Shown piece after piece: positions 9,876 through 19,319 of a stretch of DNA of 64,000 bases. Position 1 is the stretch's first letter. Each line of letters begins with the position of its first letter. Both the position numbers and the translations under genes were made by a program. This DNA is from an uncultured Leifsonia sp. (GTDB taxonomy: Bacteria; Actinomycetota; Actinomycetes; Actinomycetales; Microbacteriaceae). Location: assembly GCF_945957465.1 (NCBI RefSeq), contig NZ_CAMFLC010000005.1, positions 1 through 64,000 on the forward strand. The letters run 5' to 3'. The notes below the pieces were generated by a model. It saw only the letters and a program-made list of their open reading frames with translations, was not told the origin of the DNA and ran no database searches.

Positions 9876-10958
9876 ATGGGTGAGCGCGGTCAGCACGACG
9901 TTGTGGTGATCGGGGCCGGGCAGGCCGGCCTCGCAGCCGGGTACCACCTGAAGCGGGCGGGCGTCGACTTCGCGATCCTCGACGCGGAGACCGCGGTCGG
10001 CGACCAGTGGCGCAGGCGGTGGGACTCGCTGCGGCTGTTCACCCCGGCACGTCACGACGGGCTCCCCGGCTCGCCGGTCCCCGGCGCAGCCGGGCGGTGC
10101 CCCACCGGGCGCGAGACCGCCGACTACTTAGCGGACTACGCGCGGCGGTGGGAGCTCCCGGTCGTCTCCGGGACGCGCGTGACACGGCTCGCCTCCGACG
10201 CCGACGGATTCCTCGTGTCGACGGATGCCGGCGCCCGACGCGCCCGCTCGGTCGTCGTCGCGACGGGTGCGACCACGGTCCCGAATATGCCGGCGGTCGC
10301 GGCATCCCTCGACCCCCGCATCTCGCAGCTGCACTCCGAGCAGTACCGCGAGCCGGCATCCGTCCCCGGAGAACGCGTGCTTGTCGTCGGGTATGGCACC
10401 TCGGGGGCCCAGATCGCGATGGAGCTCTCGCACGCCGGTCGCGACGTCGTGATCGCCGGCGACCACACCGCCGCCATCCCCCGCGCGTTCCTCGCTGTCG
10501 CGGGCGAGCTGTGGTGGATCGTGCTCACACGCGTCATGACGCGCAAGACCCCCGTGGGTCGCAGGGTGGCGCCGAAGGCGACCACCCATGGCTCGCCGCT
10601 GATCGGCATCTCCCCGAAGGACGTGCGCGCCGCGGGTGTCCGGGAGGCCGGGCGCGTCGAGTCGGCCGAGGACGGGCTTCCCGTTGTCGACGGTGCCGCG
10701 CTCGACGTGGACGCCGTCGTATGGTGCACCGGCTACCGGGGCGACTTCTCGTGGATCGACGTGCCCGGGCTCGAGATCGACGTGCACGGGTTCCCCGTCG
10801 CGCTGTTCGGGCTCGCTCCGGGGGTCCCCGGACTCGGCTTCGTGGGGATGCCGTTCCAGACGGGGCTGGCATCGCAACTCATCGGCGGGGTCGGCGACGA
10901 CGCTGCCCACGTCGTGCGCACACTCCTGGAGCGATCCTCGAAGCCCGTCACCACCTGA
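9876..10958 (+). CDS. FAD-dependent monooxygenase (flavin-containing monooxygenase-like)
   Basis: GAGQAGLAAGYHLKRAGVDFAILDAE, second Rossmann motif VVGYGTSGAQIAMEL, VVWCTGYRGDFSWID. Confidence 0.85.
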   Translation: MGERGQHDVVVIGAGQAGLAAGYHLKRAGVDFAILDAETAVGDQWRRRWDSLRLFTPARHDGLPGSPVPGAAGRCPTGRETADYLADYARRWELPVVSGTRVTRLASDADGFLVSTDAGARRARSVVVATGATTVPNMPAVAASLDPRISQLHSEQYREPASVPGERVLVVGYGTSGAQIAMELSHAGRDVVIAGDHTAAIPRAFLAVAGELWWIVLTRVMTRKTPVGRRVAPKATTHGSPLIGISPKDVRAAGVREAGRVESAEDGLPVVDGAALDVDAVVWCTGYRGDFSWIDVPGLEIDVHGFPVALFGLAPGVPGLGFVGMPFQTGLASQLIGGVGDDAAHVVRTLLERSSKPVTT

Positions 10959-11208
10959 GCCTCGATCCTTCCGACCGGACTTGCGCGGACAGCGCCGGTG
11001 CCGAAGCGCTCGCTGACGAGTCGAAGACGGATGTCGGGGCTGATCCGCACGGCGTCGCCGTTCCCTGCCGCGATGCTGCGAGATCGGAACGAGCTGATCC
11101 GGCCCGCGGTGTGGAGGGCACTCGACACGCGACCCGGGCTGGCACCATATCCGTAGGGCAGGTCATGTCCGTCCGGCATCAGCCAGTGGCCGGGTGAGTT
11201 CAGTTCGC

Positions 11209-12216
11209 CTAGGCCGAAAGGGACTCGTCAGTCGGCTCTTGCGCGGGTGCAGACGGATCGAGATACTCGACCGCGGGCCTGGGGGTGCGGTCGACGATGA
11301 GTCGGGTGACATCGGGCCGGGAGTAGTGGCCGGTCGGATCCGCGGCGACCTTCGAGAGCGGGATGAGGGAGAGGTCGATCTCTGCATAGACGATCCCTTC
11401 CTCGTCTTCGGGGATCGGGTCGGTCAGCAGACGACCATCCGGGCCGTAGATGCGGCTGGAGCCGCCTCCCCCTTGACCCAGCAGAGTTCGTTGTTCTGCG
11501 TTATGTGCGAACAGGTCGAGCCCCGCAGTTCCGGTGACGGTTGTGGCCGCGAGCACGAAGCATCCTCCTTCGACCGCGTAGACCTGGCTGGCTGCCATGT
11601 TCACCTCTTCGCCCAGTGCGTATGCCGCGCCGCGGTACAGGCAGAACGACGGCCAGGACGCGACATGCACCTGCTCGCCCAGCCCGTACATCGCGTACTT
11701 GGTCAGCGGCTGAAGGTGCTCCCAGCAGTTCAGTGCCCCGAGCATGCCGATCCCTGCGACGTCGTGAACGGCGATGTCGCTTCCGTCGCCTTCACCGAAG
11801 AGAGCTCGTTCGACATGCGTGGGTTTGAGTTTGCGTCGTGTAGCGACCGTGGATCCGTCGGCCCCGAAGATGAACTGGGACATGTAGAGGGAGCCGCGGT
11901 CTCGCTCACTCGCGCCCATCACCACCGTGATGTCGCCGGCGCCCGCTGCGGAGGCGAGGCGGAGGTAGTTCGGGTCGCCGATCACGATCGAATTCTCGTG
12001 ATAGGCGGGAACGAACGGCATGCCCGCGGACTGAGGGCCCAGCCAGAGGAAGTGAGGGTATCCGGGGATCCAGGTCTCAGGGAACGCGACGAGTTTTGCC
12101 CCGTTGCGAGCAGCCTCTGCGATCAAGCTGACGGCTTTGTCGACGCCTGCATCCACATCGAGCCAGGCCGGTTCGGCCTGAACAGCGGCGGCGATGAACG
12201 GTGCGACCTTATCCAT
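11209..12216 (-). CDS. Nitrilase (carbon-nitrogen hydrolase)
   Basis: AFPETWIPGYPHFLWLG (Glu), RRKLKPTHVERALFGEGDG (Lys), GALNCWEHLQPL (Cys). Confidence 0.9.
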   Translation of the reverse strand: MDKVAPFIAAAVQAEPAWLDVDAGVDKAVSLIAEAARNGAKLVAFPETWIPGYPHFLWLGPQSAGMPFVPAYHENSIVIGDPNYLRLASAAGAGDITVVMGASERDRGSLYMSQFIFGADGSTVATRRKLKPTHVERALFGEGDGSDIAVHDVAGIGMLGALNCWEHLQPLTKYAMYGLGEQVHVASWPSFCLYRGAAYALGEEVNMAASQVYAVEGGCFVLAATTVTGTAGLDLFAHNAEQRTLLGQGGGGSSRIYGPDGRLLTDPIPEDEEGIVYAEIDLSLIPLSKVAADPTGHYSRPDVTRLIVDRTPRPAVEYLDPSAPAQEPTDESLSA

Positions 12217-12329
12217 GTCGACTCCTTCGTGGGATGATCGGGGGTACTTCGAAACTAGGAGACCGAAAAGCTCAGCACGTGCCGTCGAGTGACGTCACGC
12301 TTGACTGACCGAGGCATTCCGGGTGGGCA

Positions 12330-13253
12330 ATGGCTGGGAGCGGAAGGCGGCGCCAGGATCTGGCGTCGTGGGAAGCGGAGCTGTCCTCCTCGTTTGTGCG
12401 CCTAGACGTAGCCGCCGCAGGCTCAGCGACCTCACTGGACACCAGGCTTGAGGCCGTGACGAAGGGCAAGGTCCGGGCTGCGCTCGTCGATGTCGTCGGA
12501 GAGCCGCACAGGGTTCGACGGACACGAGCGGGCGTTGCGGCGGACGGAGGGGGGCTCCTCGTCTCCGTACAGTTGCAGGGGTCGTGCGTCGTGAGGCAAG
12601 CGGGACGGGAGGCTCATCTCGCGGTGGGCGACATCGCCTGGTACGACGCGACCAGGCCCTATGACTTGATCTTTCCCGAGGGCACCCATCAACAGGCGGT
12701 TCTGCAGCTCGTGCCAGACGAGTTCTTCGGTTCGCGATCGCTGCTCGACCACACTGCAGTCAGGGTCTCAGGCAATCGGGGGATCGGGCGTGCTGTGGCC
12801 CCCATGCTGTGCGCCATTCCTCGGTCGATCGAGGATGTGGAGGTCGTCCAGGCAGACAGGGTCGCGCAGATCGCCGTCGACCTTCTGCTGCTGTCCATCC
12901 CCACCCCAGCGCGCGTGCAAGCGCCCGATCTGCTCGCGAGCATGCACGAGTTCATCGAGGCGCACTCGGACGACCCGGAGCTGTCGCCGGGACGTGTGGC
13001 GGCGGCAGTCCATCTGTCTCTGGGGCATCTGCACCGCGTTTTTCGCCGCTCCGATACGACGGTCAGCGAGTTCGTCAAGAGCGTTCGCCTGGATCGGGCT
13101 GCGGCCGATCTGCGCGATCCGCAGCTGGCGCATTGGACGGTGCGGGACATCGCACAGCGCAGAGGGTTCAAGGACGCTGCCCACTTCTCCCGCGCATTCG
13201 CGAGCCGCTACGGTGTCAGCCCCACGACGTGGCGGCGATCGACGGGGAGCTGA
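12330..13253 (+). CDS. AraC-family transcriptional regulator
   Basis: AraC-binding-like N-terminus; C-terminal HTH HLSLGHLHRVFRRSDTTVSEFVKSVRL...FKDAAHFSRAFASRYGVSPTTWRR; divergent from nitrilase. Confidence 0.85.
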   Translation: MAGSGRRRQDLASWEAELSSSFVRLDVAAAGSATSLDTRLEAVTKGKVRAALVDVVGEPHRVRRTRAGVAADGGGLLVSVQLQGSCVVRQAGREAHLAVGDIAWYDATRPYDLIFPEGTHQQAVLQLVPDEFFGSRSLLDHTAVRVSGNRGIGRAVAPMLCAIPRSIEDVEVVQADRVAQIAVDLLLLSIPTPARVQAPDLLASMHEFIEAHSDDPELSPGRVAAAVHLSLGHLHRVFRRSDTTVSEFVKSVRLDRAAADLRDPQLAHWTVRDIAQRRGFKDAAHFSRAFASRYGVSPTTWRRSTGS

Positions 13254-13276
13254 CGGCCGCGCCCGGGTCGCACGCA

Positions 13277-13310
13277 CGATGGGCGGGCCCCGTTCGGGGC
13301 CCGCCCATCG
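13277..13310. terminator. Bidirectional terminator-like hairpin
   Basis: CGATGGGCGGGCCCCG-TT-CGGGGCCCGCCCATCG, perfect 16-bp arms between convergent genes. Confidence 0.7.
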
Positions 13311-13321
13311 TGCCCGGGCAG

Positions 13322-14056
13322 TCAGGCCGCGCTGCGACCGGTGAAGTCCTCGACTGCGTTCTGGATGAAGAGGGCCACCGACTCCGGATGGGCGACGAAC
13401 GCCGTGTGGGAGGCCTCGATGCGCTCTGTGTGTGCGTTCATGCGAGCGGCCATGAACTCCTGGAGCTTCGGCGGGATCGAGTTGTCCTCGGTGGACACGA
13501 GGTACCAGGTCGGGGTGGTGTCCCAGCCTCGCACGGTGGCGGCTTCTGTGAAGGCGAACGCCGCGAGTGGGCGCTGGGTGGCGAACATCGCGCGTGCTGT
13601 CGCGACAGACGAGTCTCCGGCGAAGACCTCACGGAAGCGCTCCTCCTTGATGTAGAGGTCGGGGCCGCCGGGGGCTCCAGGTGCGTCGTAGGACGTCGGG
13701 GCGTTCTCGGTGGCGAGGAGGGAGACGGGGTACCCTTCTTGGATCGCCAAGCAGTTCTCGCCGACGTCGAGGCCGAAGGCGGCGAGGTACACCTGGCCGA
13801 TGACGTTGGTCAGGCCGGCTGCGACGGCACCCATCACGGCTCCGCCGTAGGAGTGGCCTACGAGCACCACCGGGCCGTCGATCGCGGCCACGCGGGTGCG
13901 GATGGAGTCGGCGTCGGAGGTGAGTCCGCGCAACGGGTTGGGCGGCGCGACGACGGGATATCCCTCGGCCTCGAGCCGACCGATGATTCCGGCGTACCCG
14001 GAGGCGTCTGCGAAGGCGCCGTGGATCAGGACGATGGTGGGCTTGGTGTCGTTCAT
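13322..14056 (-). CDS. Alpha/beta hydrolase
   Basis: MNDTKPTIVLIHGAFADASGY...PVVLVGHSYGGAVMGA...SHTAFVAHPE; ATG at 14056. Confidence 0.85.
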   Translation of the reverse strand: MNDTKPTIVLIHGAFADASGYAGIIGRLEAEGYPVVAPPNPLRGLTSDADSIRTRVAAIDGPVVLVGHSYGGAVMGAVAAGLTNVIGQVYLAAFGLDVGENCLAIQEGYPVSLLATENAPTSYDAPGAPGGPDLYIKEERFREVFAGDSSVATARAMFATQRPLAAFAFTEAATVRGWDTTPTWYLVSTEDNSIPPKLQEFMAARMNAHTERIEASHTAFVAHPESVALFIQNAVEDFTGRSAA

Positions 14057-14072
14057 GGTGTTGTGCCTTTCG

Positions 14073-14114
14073 TTGGCATTGGCATTGGCGTTGGCGTTGG
14101 CGTTGGCGTTGGCG
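14073..14114. repeat. Hexanucleotide tandem repeat (TTGGCR)x7, encoding (Asn-Ala)n on the minus strand
   Basis: TTGGCA x2 then TTGGCG x5 read directly, plus an imperfect eighth unit TTGTCG. Confidence 0.95.
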
Positions 14115-14139
14115 TTGTCGTGCGGGTGGATGGTGGGCT

Positions 14140-14430
14140 TCAACGGACCAGCGGCGCGTCGTTCAGCGGCCTCTCGGTGAATCCGGCGGTCGCGTCGGCG
14201 AGGACAGTGCTCGTGTCCGTGGCGAGCCGCTGCATCGTGTACCGCCCGGGGAGGTCGTTCGAACGGCTCCATCCTCGAAAGTCGATGCTCAGGACATCGC
14301 TGTCGGGCAGCCGGTCGACGACCGGTCGCCAGGTCTGCGCGGAGCCGCCGCAGGAGTGCAGCAGAACGAGGGTCGGACCGGTGCCCGACCGGTGGTCGTA
14401 CGCGGGAAGGGCCTCTTGAACCGTGGTCAT
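14140..14430 (-). pseudogene. Truncated alpha/beta hydrolase N-terminal fragment
   Basis: GTGPTLVLLHSCGGSAQTWRPVVDRLPDSDVLSIDFRGWSRS then stops within about 100 aa; catalytic region missing. Start coordinate approximate. Confidence 0.6.
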
Positions 14431-14820
14431 TCTGCGTCGCCTTGCTTCAGCGGGGTCGTTGTCCATGGGTCCATTCCAGTGCTTCCGACCGGTCGGCGCA
14501 TCGGAGCGATTGGTCAAGTTATGGTGAAAAATGGACATATGGCGATGTTCGGACTCTGACCTGCCAGCCTCCTGATGCGAACTCCGCGGCCGTGGAGGTG
14601 CAGTCCTTTGCTCGGCTGCGCGAGCTCGACGACGGTCACACGCTGCGGGGTGATTTCCCCGCGCTGGCGCTCGTCGACGGCGGGCACGGCTGTGTCACGA
14701 TCCATTTCCGCACGTTCTCGCTCCTTCTGGAGGCACGCGATCCGCCGGCGGCGACGACATCAACCGGAGACGGAGACGGCGCCCGCCTTTCATAGCGCGG
14801 CCGCCCCCGTGCTGCGTCGC

Positions 14821-15357
14821 TCAACGACCGGCCGAGGCCTCCCACGGCACGACGGTCTCGACCAGCCCGGTCTCCATCCGCAACACGTGCCCGGAAACGG
14901 ACGCAACCACGTCATCCGGAAGCATCGGGTGCTCGAGGAGCTTCACCACGTCGAGACGTACCGTCTCCACCGGGTCGGCGACAGCGCGTTCGGCAAGCAC
15001 AGAGCGCGCAGTACCGGATCTCTCGGCGAAGGCCGAGCGAAAGTCCGGTTCGGCGAGCAGGCCGGTGCCGCACTGCGTGTGATGAATCACCGCGACGTCC
15101 ATGCGGACTCGCAACCGCATGGCCAGGTAGGCGATGTCTTCGATCACCCGGTCATCGACCCTGCCACCGGCGTTTCGGAGCACCCCCGCGTCGCCGGTGC
15201 GCACGCCGAGGAAGCCGGCGGGCTCCACTCGCGGATCCACGCAGGTGAGTACGAGAAGCAGGCGTTCGGGCATCGCCCTCGGCATCGCGAGACGCCGCAG
15301 ATCGACGCTCTCGGCGAAGCCGCGGTTCCGTTCGAGAAGTTCGGTGAAGTCAGTCAT
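14821..15357 (-). CDS. Carbonic anhydrase-like (beta class) protein
   Basis: LLVLTCVDPRVEPAGFLGVRTGDAGVLRNAGGR and VAVIHHTQCGTGLL. Confidence 0.8.
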   Translation of the reverse strand: MTDFTELLERNRGFAESVDLRRLAMPRAMPERLLLVLTCVDPRVEPAGFLGVRTGDAGVLRNAGGRVDDRVIEDIAYLAMRLRVRMDVAVIHHTQCGTGLLAEPDFRSAFAERSGTARSVLAERAVADPVETVRLDVVKLLEHPMLPDDVVASVSGHVLRMETGLVETVVPWEASAGR

Positions 15358-15417
15358 GAGTCCTCAATGTTGTATCTGCAACTGGTAGATGGGCTACGCT
15401 ACACCCAGGAGGTGCAT

Positions 15418-15885
15418 ATGCAACACCCGGGACTGACGCAAGGGCGCGCGCAGCAGATCGCCGCCAACTGCCTGGGGCGACGAGTGGAGAGGCTCCACCG
15501 GATCGTCTCCCGACGCTTCGAGGCCGAACTCCGCTCGACCGGCCTGAGCCTGCCCCAATTCGAGATGCTGACCGAACTGGCTGCCTCCGATGCGCCAACT
15601 CGCCCTTCCCAGCTCGCCGGCACGCTCGGCCTCGAGCGGTCGACCATCAGCCGCGGGCTGGATCTACTCGTCCAGCACGGCTACGTCCACCCCTCGGTTT
15701 CTCCGTCGGGCCGCACGACGGACGTGCAGATAACCGAATCGGGGCTCGAGGTGCTCGCTCGGGCGGAGCCGGCGTGGGAAGGCGGTCAGCGGTGGCTGCA
15801 AGCCGCGCTCGGGCCGGATGCCCTCAGCCACCTGGACCGATGGCTGACTGCGGCGGAAGGTGAGGCTCCCGGGACGCTGGCGTAA
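15418..15885 (+). CDS. MarR-family transcriptional regulator
   Basis: ATG 15418; FEMLTELAASDAPTRPSQLAGTLGLERSTISRGLDLLVQHGYV...SPSGRTTDVQITESG. Confidence 0.85.
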   Translation: MQHPGLTQGRAQQIAANCLGRRVERLHRIVSRRFEAELRSTGLSLPQFEMLTELAASDAPTRPSQLAGTLGLERSTISRGLDLLVQHGYVHPSVSPSGRTTDVQITESGLEVLARAEPAWEGGQRWLQAALGPDALSHLDRWLTAAEGEAPGTLA

Positions 15886-15974
15886 TGGACGGAAGGCACC
15901 GTGGTCGTCGACGGGCCGAGGACGTCGTCGAACATGAGGCCGGCCCCTCCCGGCTCCGGCCGCCCGACGGGTGG

Positions 15975-17564
15975 TCATGAGTTCCGGGTGAGGAGGTAGA
16001 CGACGCTCGCGTGCAGCCGGTAGGCGGCGGTCTGGTGGAACCCGAGCAGGTGAAGGGCCGCACGGCCATAGGTGTCCGGCGTGCTCGGTCCGGTGAGACC
16101 GGGCGGAGTGCTGTACTCCACCGCCCAGACCCGCGAGACCCGGTCGAAACGGTTGAGGGCGGCTGCCTCACTCACGGAGAAGGTCGACGCGTACCAGGTG
16201 TAGTTGCGTTGGTATGGCGTCTTGAGCAGGACGTCGTTCACGGGTCCGAACGCACCGGGAGGCGCCGTGTCGTAGGCGAGACGTGTTCGGCGCGATGGCC
16301 GGGCGGCTGCATCGAAGACGATGGCGTCGCCGGTGCGGGAGTGCGCGCGCACGGTGGCGGCGATCTGATTCCAGTCCGACTGGTTCTGCGAGTACGGGCC
16401 GCGCTGAGCCGCCCAGTCCGGCGCGGCGGCCGCGACGACGCCGAGGATCAGGACCACGCAGACCGCGGCGGCGGCCCGCACACGGCGGGTCGCCGAGGCG
16501 GCTCCCCGAGCGATCGTGTCGATCCCGGTGGCGATCAGGATGCCGGCCGCGGGTGCGGTGAAGGCGGCATATCGCGCGGTGAACAGGGCGAAGAAGACGT
16601 TCGCCAGCAGAAGCAGTCCGATCGGGAGCACGAGCCAGCACAGGGCCAGCACCCGAACGTCCGGCGCCGACGTCGTGAGCCCGGCGCGGCGGTGCCGCCA
16701 TGCAGTTCCGGCTGCGCCGACGGCGCCCGCCGCCATCAGTGTCCACCCCACCCACGCGAACGTGGTGTCGCCGAACCACATCTGCTTGAGTACGACATCC
16801 CAGGACGCGTAGCCGCCGGCTTGGAGGTAGGCGATCTGTGCTCGCTGCAGGAAAGCCATGACCAACACCGGCAGGGCCGTCACCAAGGCAACCGCGCTGG
16901 CGACCGACCACCGTCTCCAGTGATCGCGCAACGTCGGGGTCAGCAGCACGAAGGCACCGACGGCGATCGCCATCAGGCCGGTGTAGATGAAGAAGTAGGT
17001 CGCGATGCAGAGAAGGACGCCGTAGCCGACCCACAGCCCGCGGCTTCGACCGGGGCGGATCGCGATCTCGACCACGACGGCGCACAAAGCCGCAGCGAGT
17101 GTCGCATCGAACGAGAAAGCGCGAGCCTCCCCGCCTGCGTAGGTGAGCCGGGGCACGACCGTGCAGGCGATCCCCGCCAGCACTGCGACGCGCACGCCCG
17201 AAATACGGGCGCACATCCAGACCACCAGACCCACGGCTGCACCGATCGCCAGCGCACTCGGGAACCGGATGGAGAACGCGCTGTAGCCGAACACCCTGAC
17301 CCAGAAGTGGAGGAACAGGTAATAGGTGCCGTGCACAGCATCCACGTGCTGCAGCATGTGGAACAGGCTGGGGAGCGAGCGTCGGGCGGAGAGCTGACTG
17401 GCTGCCTCGTCCCCCCACAGCGATGGCACCCAGGATCCGATCAGGCTGACCGAAGCGCCCATCGCGCCGAACGCGAGCGAGAGCGCGAGGACGTGAGGGG
17501 GCCGGAGCCGGCCGAACGGCCTCGCCTTGCGAAGCGATTCGGTCGACTGCACGGAGCCAGTCAA
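15975..17564 (-). CDS. Polytopic glycosyltransferase (GT39/ArnT-like mannosyltransferase family)
   Basis: 529 aa, multiple TM helices, SWVPSLWGDEAASQLSARRSLPSLFHMLQHVDAVHGTYYLFLHFWVRVFGYS. Confidence 0.75.
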   Translation of the reverse strand: MTGSVQSTESLRKARPFGRLRPPHVLALSLAFGAMGASVSLIGSWVPSLWGDEAASQLSARRSLPSLFHMLQHVDAVHGTYYLFLHFWVRVFGYSAFSIRFPSALAIGAAVGLVVWMCARISGVRVAVLAGIACTVVPRLTYAGGEARAFSFDATLAAALCAVVVEIAIRPGRSRGLWVGYGVLLCIATYFFIYTGLMAIAVGAFVLLTPTLRDHWRRWSVASAVALVTALPVLVMAFLQRAQIAYLQAGGYASWDVVLKQMWFGDTTFAWVGWTLMAAGAVGAAGTAWRHRRAGLTTSAPDVRVLALCWLVLPIGLLLLANVFFALFTARYAAFTAPAAGILIATGIDTIARGAASATRRVRAAAAVCVVLILGVVAAAAPDWAAQRGPYSQNQSDWNQIAATVRAHSRTGDAIVFDAAARPSRRTRLAYDTAPPGAFGPVNDVLLKTPYQRNYTWYASTFSVSEAAALNRFDRVSRVWAVEYSTPPGLTGPSTPDTYGRAALHLLGFHQTAAYRLHASVVYLLTRNS

Positions 17565-17908
17565 GGTCCTCCTCTCCCAGAAATGGCTGAGAGGCGCCCC
17601 TGCCTGAGCGCATGTTCAGCCACGGCCATCCGGTCTCGGCGAGGCCGGGAACACGCGCACAGGTCCTCCGCATGGCGCACCGCGAATACCGGGGCGGTGC
17701 CGGCGGCCCGGAGTCCCGCGGACCGGATGCTTCGGACACTCATATGCGCATTCCAGGGAAGACCGCTGCTTCTTTGCCGAATATGGGAGCCGAGGGGGTG
17801 CGACGGAATGAGAGAGCGAGGAGCCTGAATGCGACGGAGCGCTAGTGCGGAGGGACCACAGGTGGAGGTCGTCTCAGTCGCGGTTCCCGCTGACGCCCTG
17901 AAAGTCGG

Positions 17909-19273
17909 GTGATCCCGGTGACCGGCATGACCGTCGCGCCGCTCGCCTCACGGTCCCTGGCCCGCAGAGTGCGGGACGCGGTCAGCCGTCGGCCGATGAT
18001 CCTGCTGGTGGTCCTCGGGCTGAGTTGCGCGGCGGTCGCGTGGTTCCGCATCCCGGCGCTCGCCCGCGACACGTTCTGGGCGGAGGACGGGCGGACGTTC
18101 GTCTCCTCGGCCGCGCTGGGCGGCCCGGGCGTCCTCTTCACGCCGTACGCCGGCTACCTGCACACCGTTCCGCGTCTGGTCGCGGCGGGCGTGGTGCTGC
18201 TGCCGGTGGATCAGTGGGCGCTCGCCACCACGGCCGCCGCGTGCGCGGTCGCGGGAGCGCTCGCGGTCGTCGTCTTCGTGTGCGCCCGGGACATGGTGCC
18301 CTGGCTTCCCGCTCGGCTCTTCATCTCGGGGCTGACGGTTCTCGCCCCGCTGGCGCCGCGCGAGGTTCTCGGAAACCTCGCGAACCTGCACTCGGTGTTC
18401 TTGTGGGCGCTGTTCTGGGTCGCGCTGTCGCGTCCGCGGCGGATGCGCACCGCGATCATCCTCTCGGCCGTGGCGCTCTTCGGCGCGCTGACCGAGATCC
18501 AGACGCTGTTTCTGGCGCCGCTGCTGCTGCTGCGCTCCCGTGATCGGCTGGTGTGGATCGTGCGCGCGGGACTGCTCGCCGGGATGGCAGCGCAAGCGGT
18601 CGTGACGCTGGGCTGGCCGCGGGCGCAGGACACGAATCCGGCGGTCGATCCGTTGTCGATCGCTTACGGCTACCTGATCAACGCGGTCATGCCGCTGGTG
18701 GTCCCGCAGGCCCGGATCGGGCACGTCCTCGTCGCGACAGGCCCGGCCGTCGGTATCGCCGTGCTGGCGCTCATCGTGGCGGCCGCGGCCTTTGTCGCGG
18801 TCCGCGGAACGCGCGGCCAGCGAGTCCTCGTCGTCGCGGCCCTGAGCGGATCCGTCCTGATCTATGTCGCGAGCGTCGTGACCAACCCGAACACGTTCTA
18901 CGACTACGCCCGCTTCACCTCGGCGCAGTTGTCGAATGCGTGGCTCACCCGGTATGGCGTCGTCCCGTCGATGCTGCTCGCGCTCGTCTTCCCGGTCGCC
19001 GCGGCCATCGCCCTCAGGCGCCCACATCGGCGGGTCGCGTTCAGGTGGACGGTCGTCGCAGTGGCCGGGCTGGCGGCGGCGCTCATCGTGGCCCAGTTCG
19101 GGCCGCAACTGACCCGGCGTTCGTACGGGCCGGCTTGGCAACCCCAACTCGCGGCAGCAACGGCGCAGTGCCGCCGCGACGACGAGCTGCGGTTCGTCAA
19201 CCTCAAGGAGACGATCGGCTGGAGCGTCACGGTTCCCTGCAGCGACCTGACCAGCAGAACCGACGCCGACTAA
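17909..19273 (+). CDS. Polytopic integral membrane protein
   Basis: 454 aa, repeated hydrophobic segments, ARDTFWAEDGRTFVSSA loop resembling GT-C-type membrane proteins. Confidence 0.6.
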   Translation: MIPVTGMTVAPLASRSLARRVRDAVSRRPMILLVVLGLSCAAVAWFRIPALARDTFWAEDGRTFVSSAALGGPGVLFTPYAGYLHTVPRLVAAGVVLLPVDQWALATTAAACAVAGALAVVVFVCARDMVPWLPARLFISGLTVLAPLAPREVLGNLANLHSVFLWALFWVALSRPRRMRTAIILSAVALFGALTEIQTLFLAPLLLLRSRDRLVWIVRAGLLAGMAAQAVVTLGWPRAQDTNPAVDPLSIAYGYLINAVMPLVVPQARIGHVLVATGPAVGIAVLALIVAAAAFVAVRGTRGQRVLVVAALSGSVLIYVASVVTNPNTFYDYARFTSAQLSNAWLTRYGVVPSMLLALVFPVAAAIALRRPHRRVAFRWTVVAVAGLAAALIVAQFGPQLTRRSYGPAWQPQLAAATAQCRRDDELRFVNLKETIGWSVTVPCSDLTSRTDAD

Positions 19274-19319
19274 GGAGAGCTTCGAACCTCGGACAGCTCA
19301 GACGCCGGGGACGTCGTAG

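Noticed and set aside
14073-14114. Possible CRISPR or VNTR array
   Set aside because: 6-bp units with no spacers; it is a simple sequence repeat, not CRISPR.
12809-14419. 536-aa plus-strand ORF
   Set aside because: Overlaps AraC, terminator and hydrolase genes; its Gly-Val repeat is just the complement of the hexanucleotide repeat.
16011-17828. 605-aa plus-strand ORF
   Set aside because: Shadow of the minus-strand GT-C membrane protein; composition typical of antisense high-GC ORFs.
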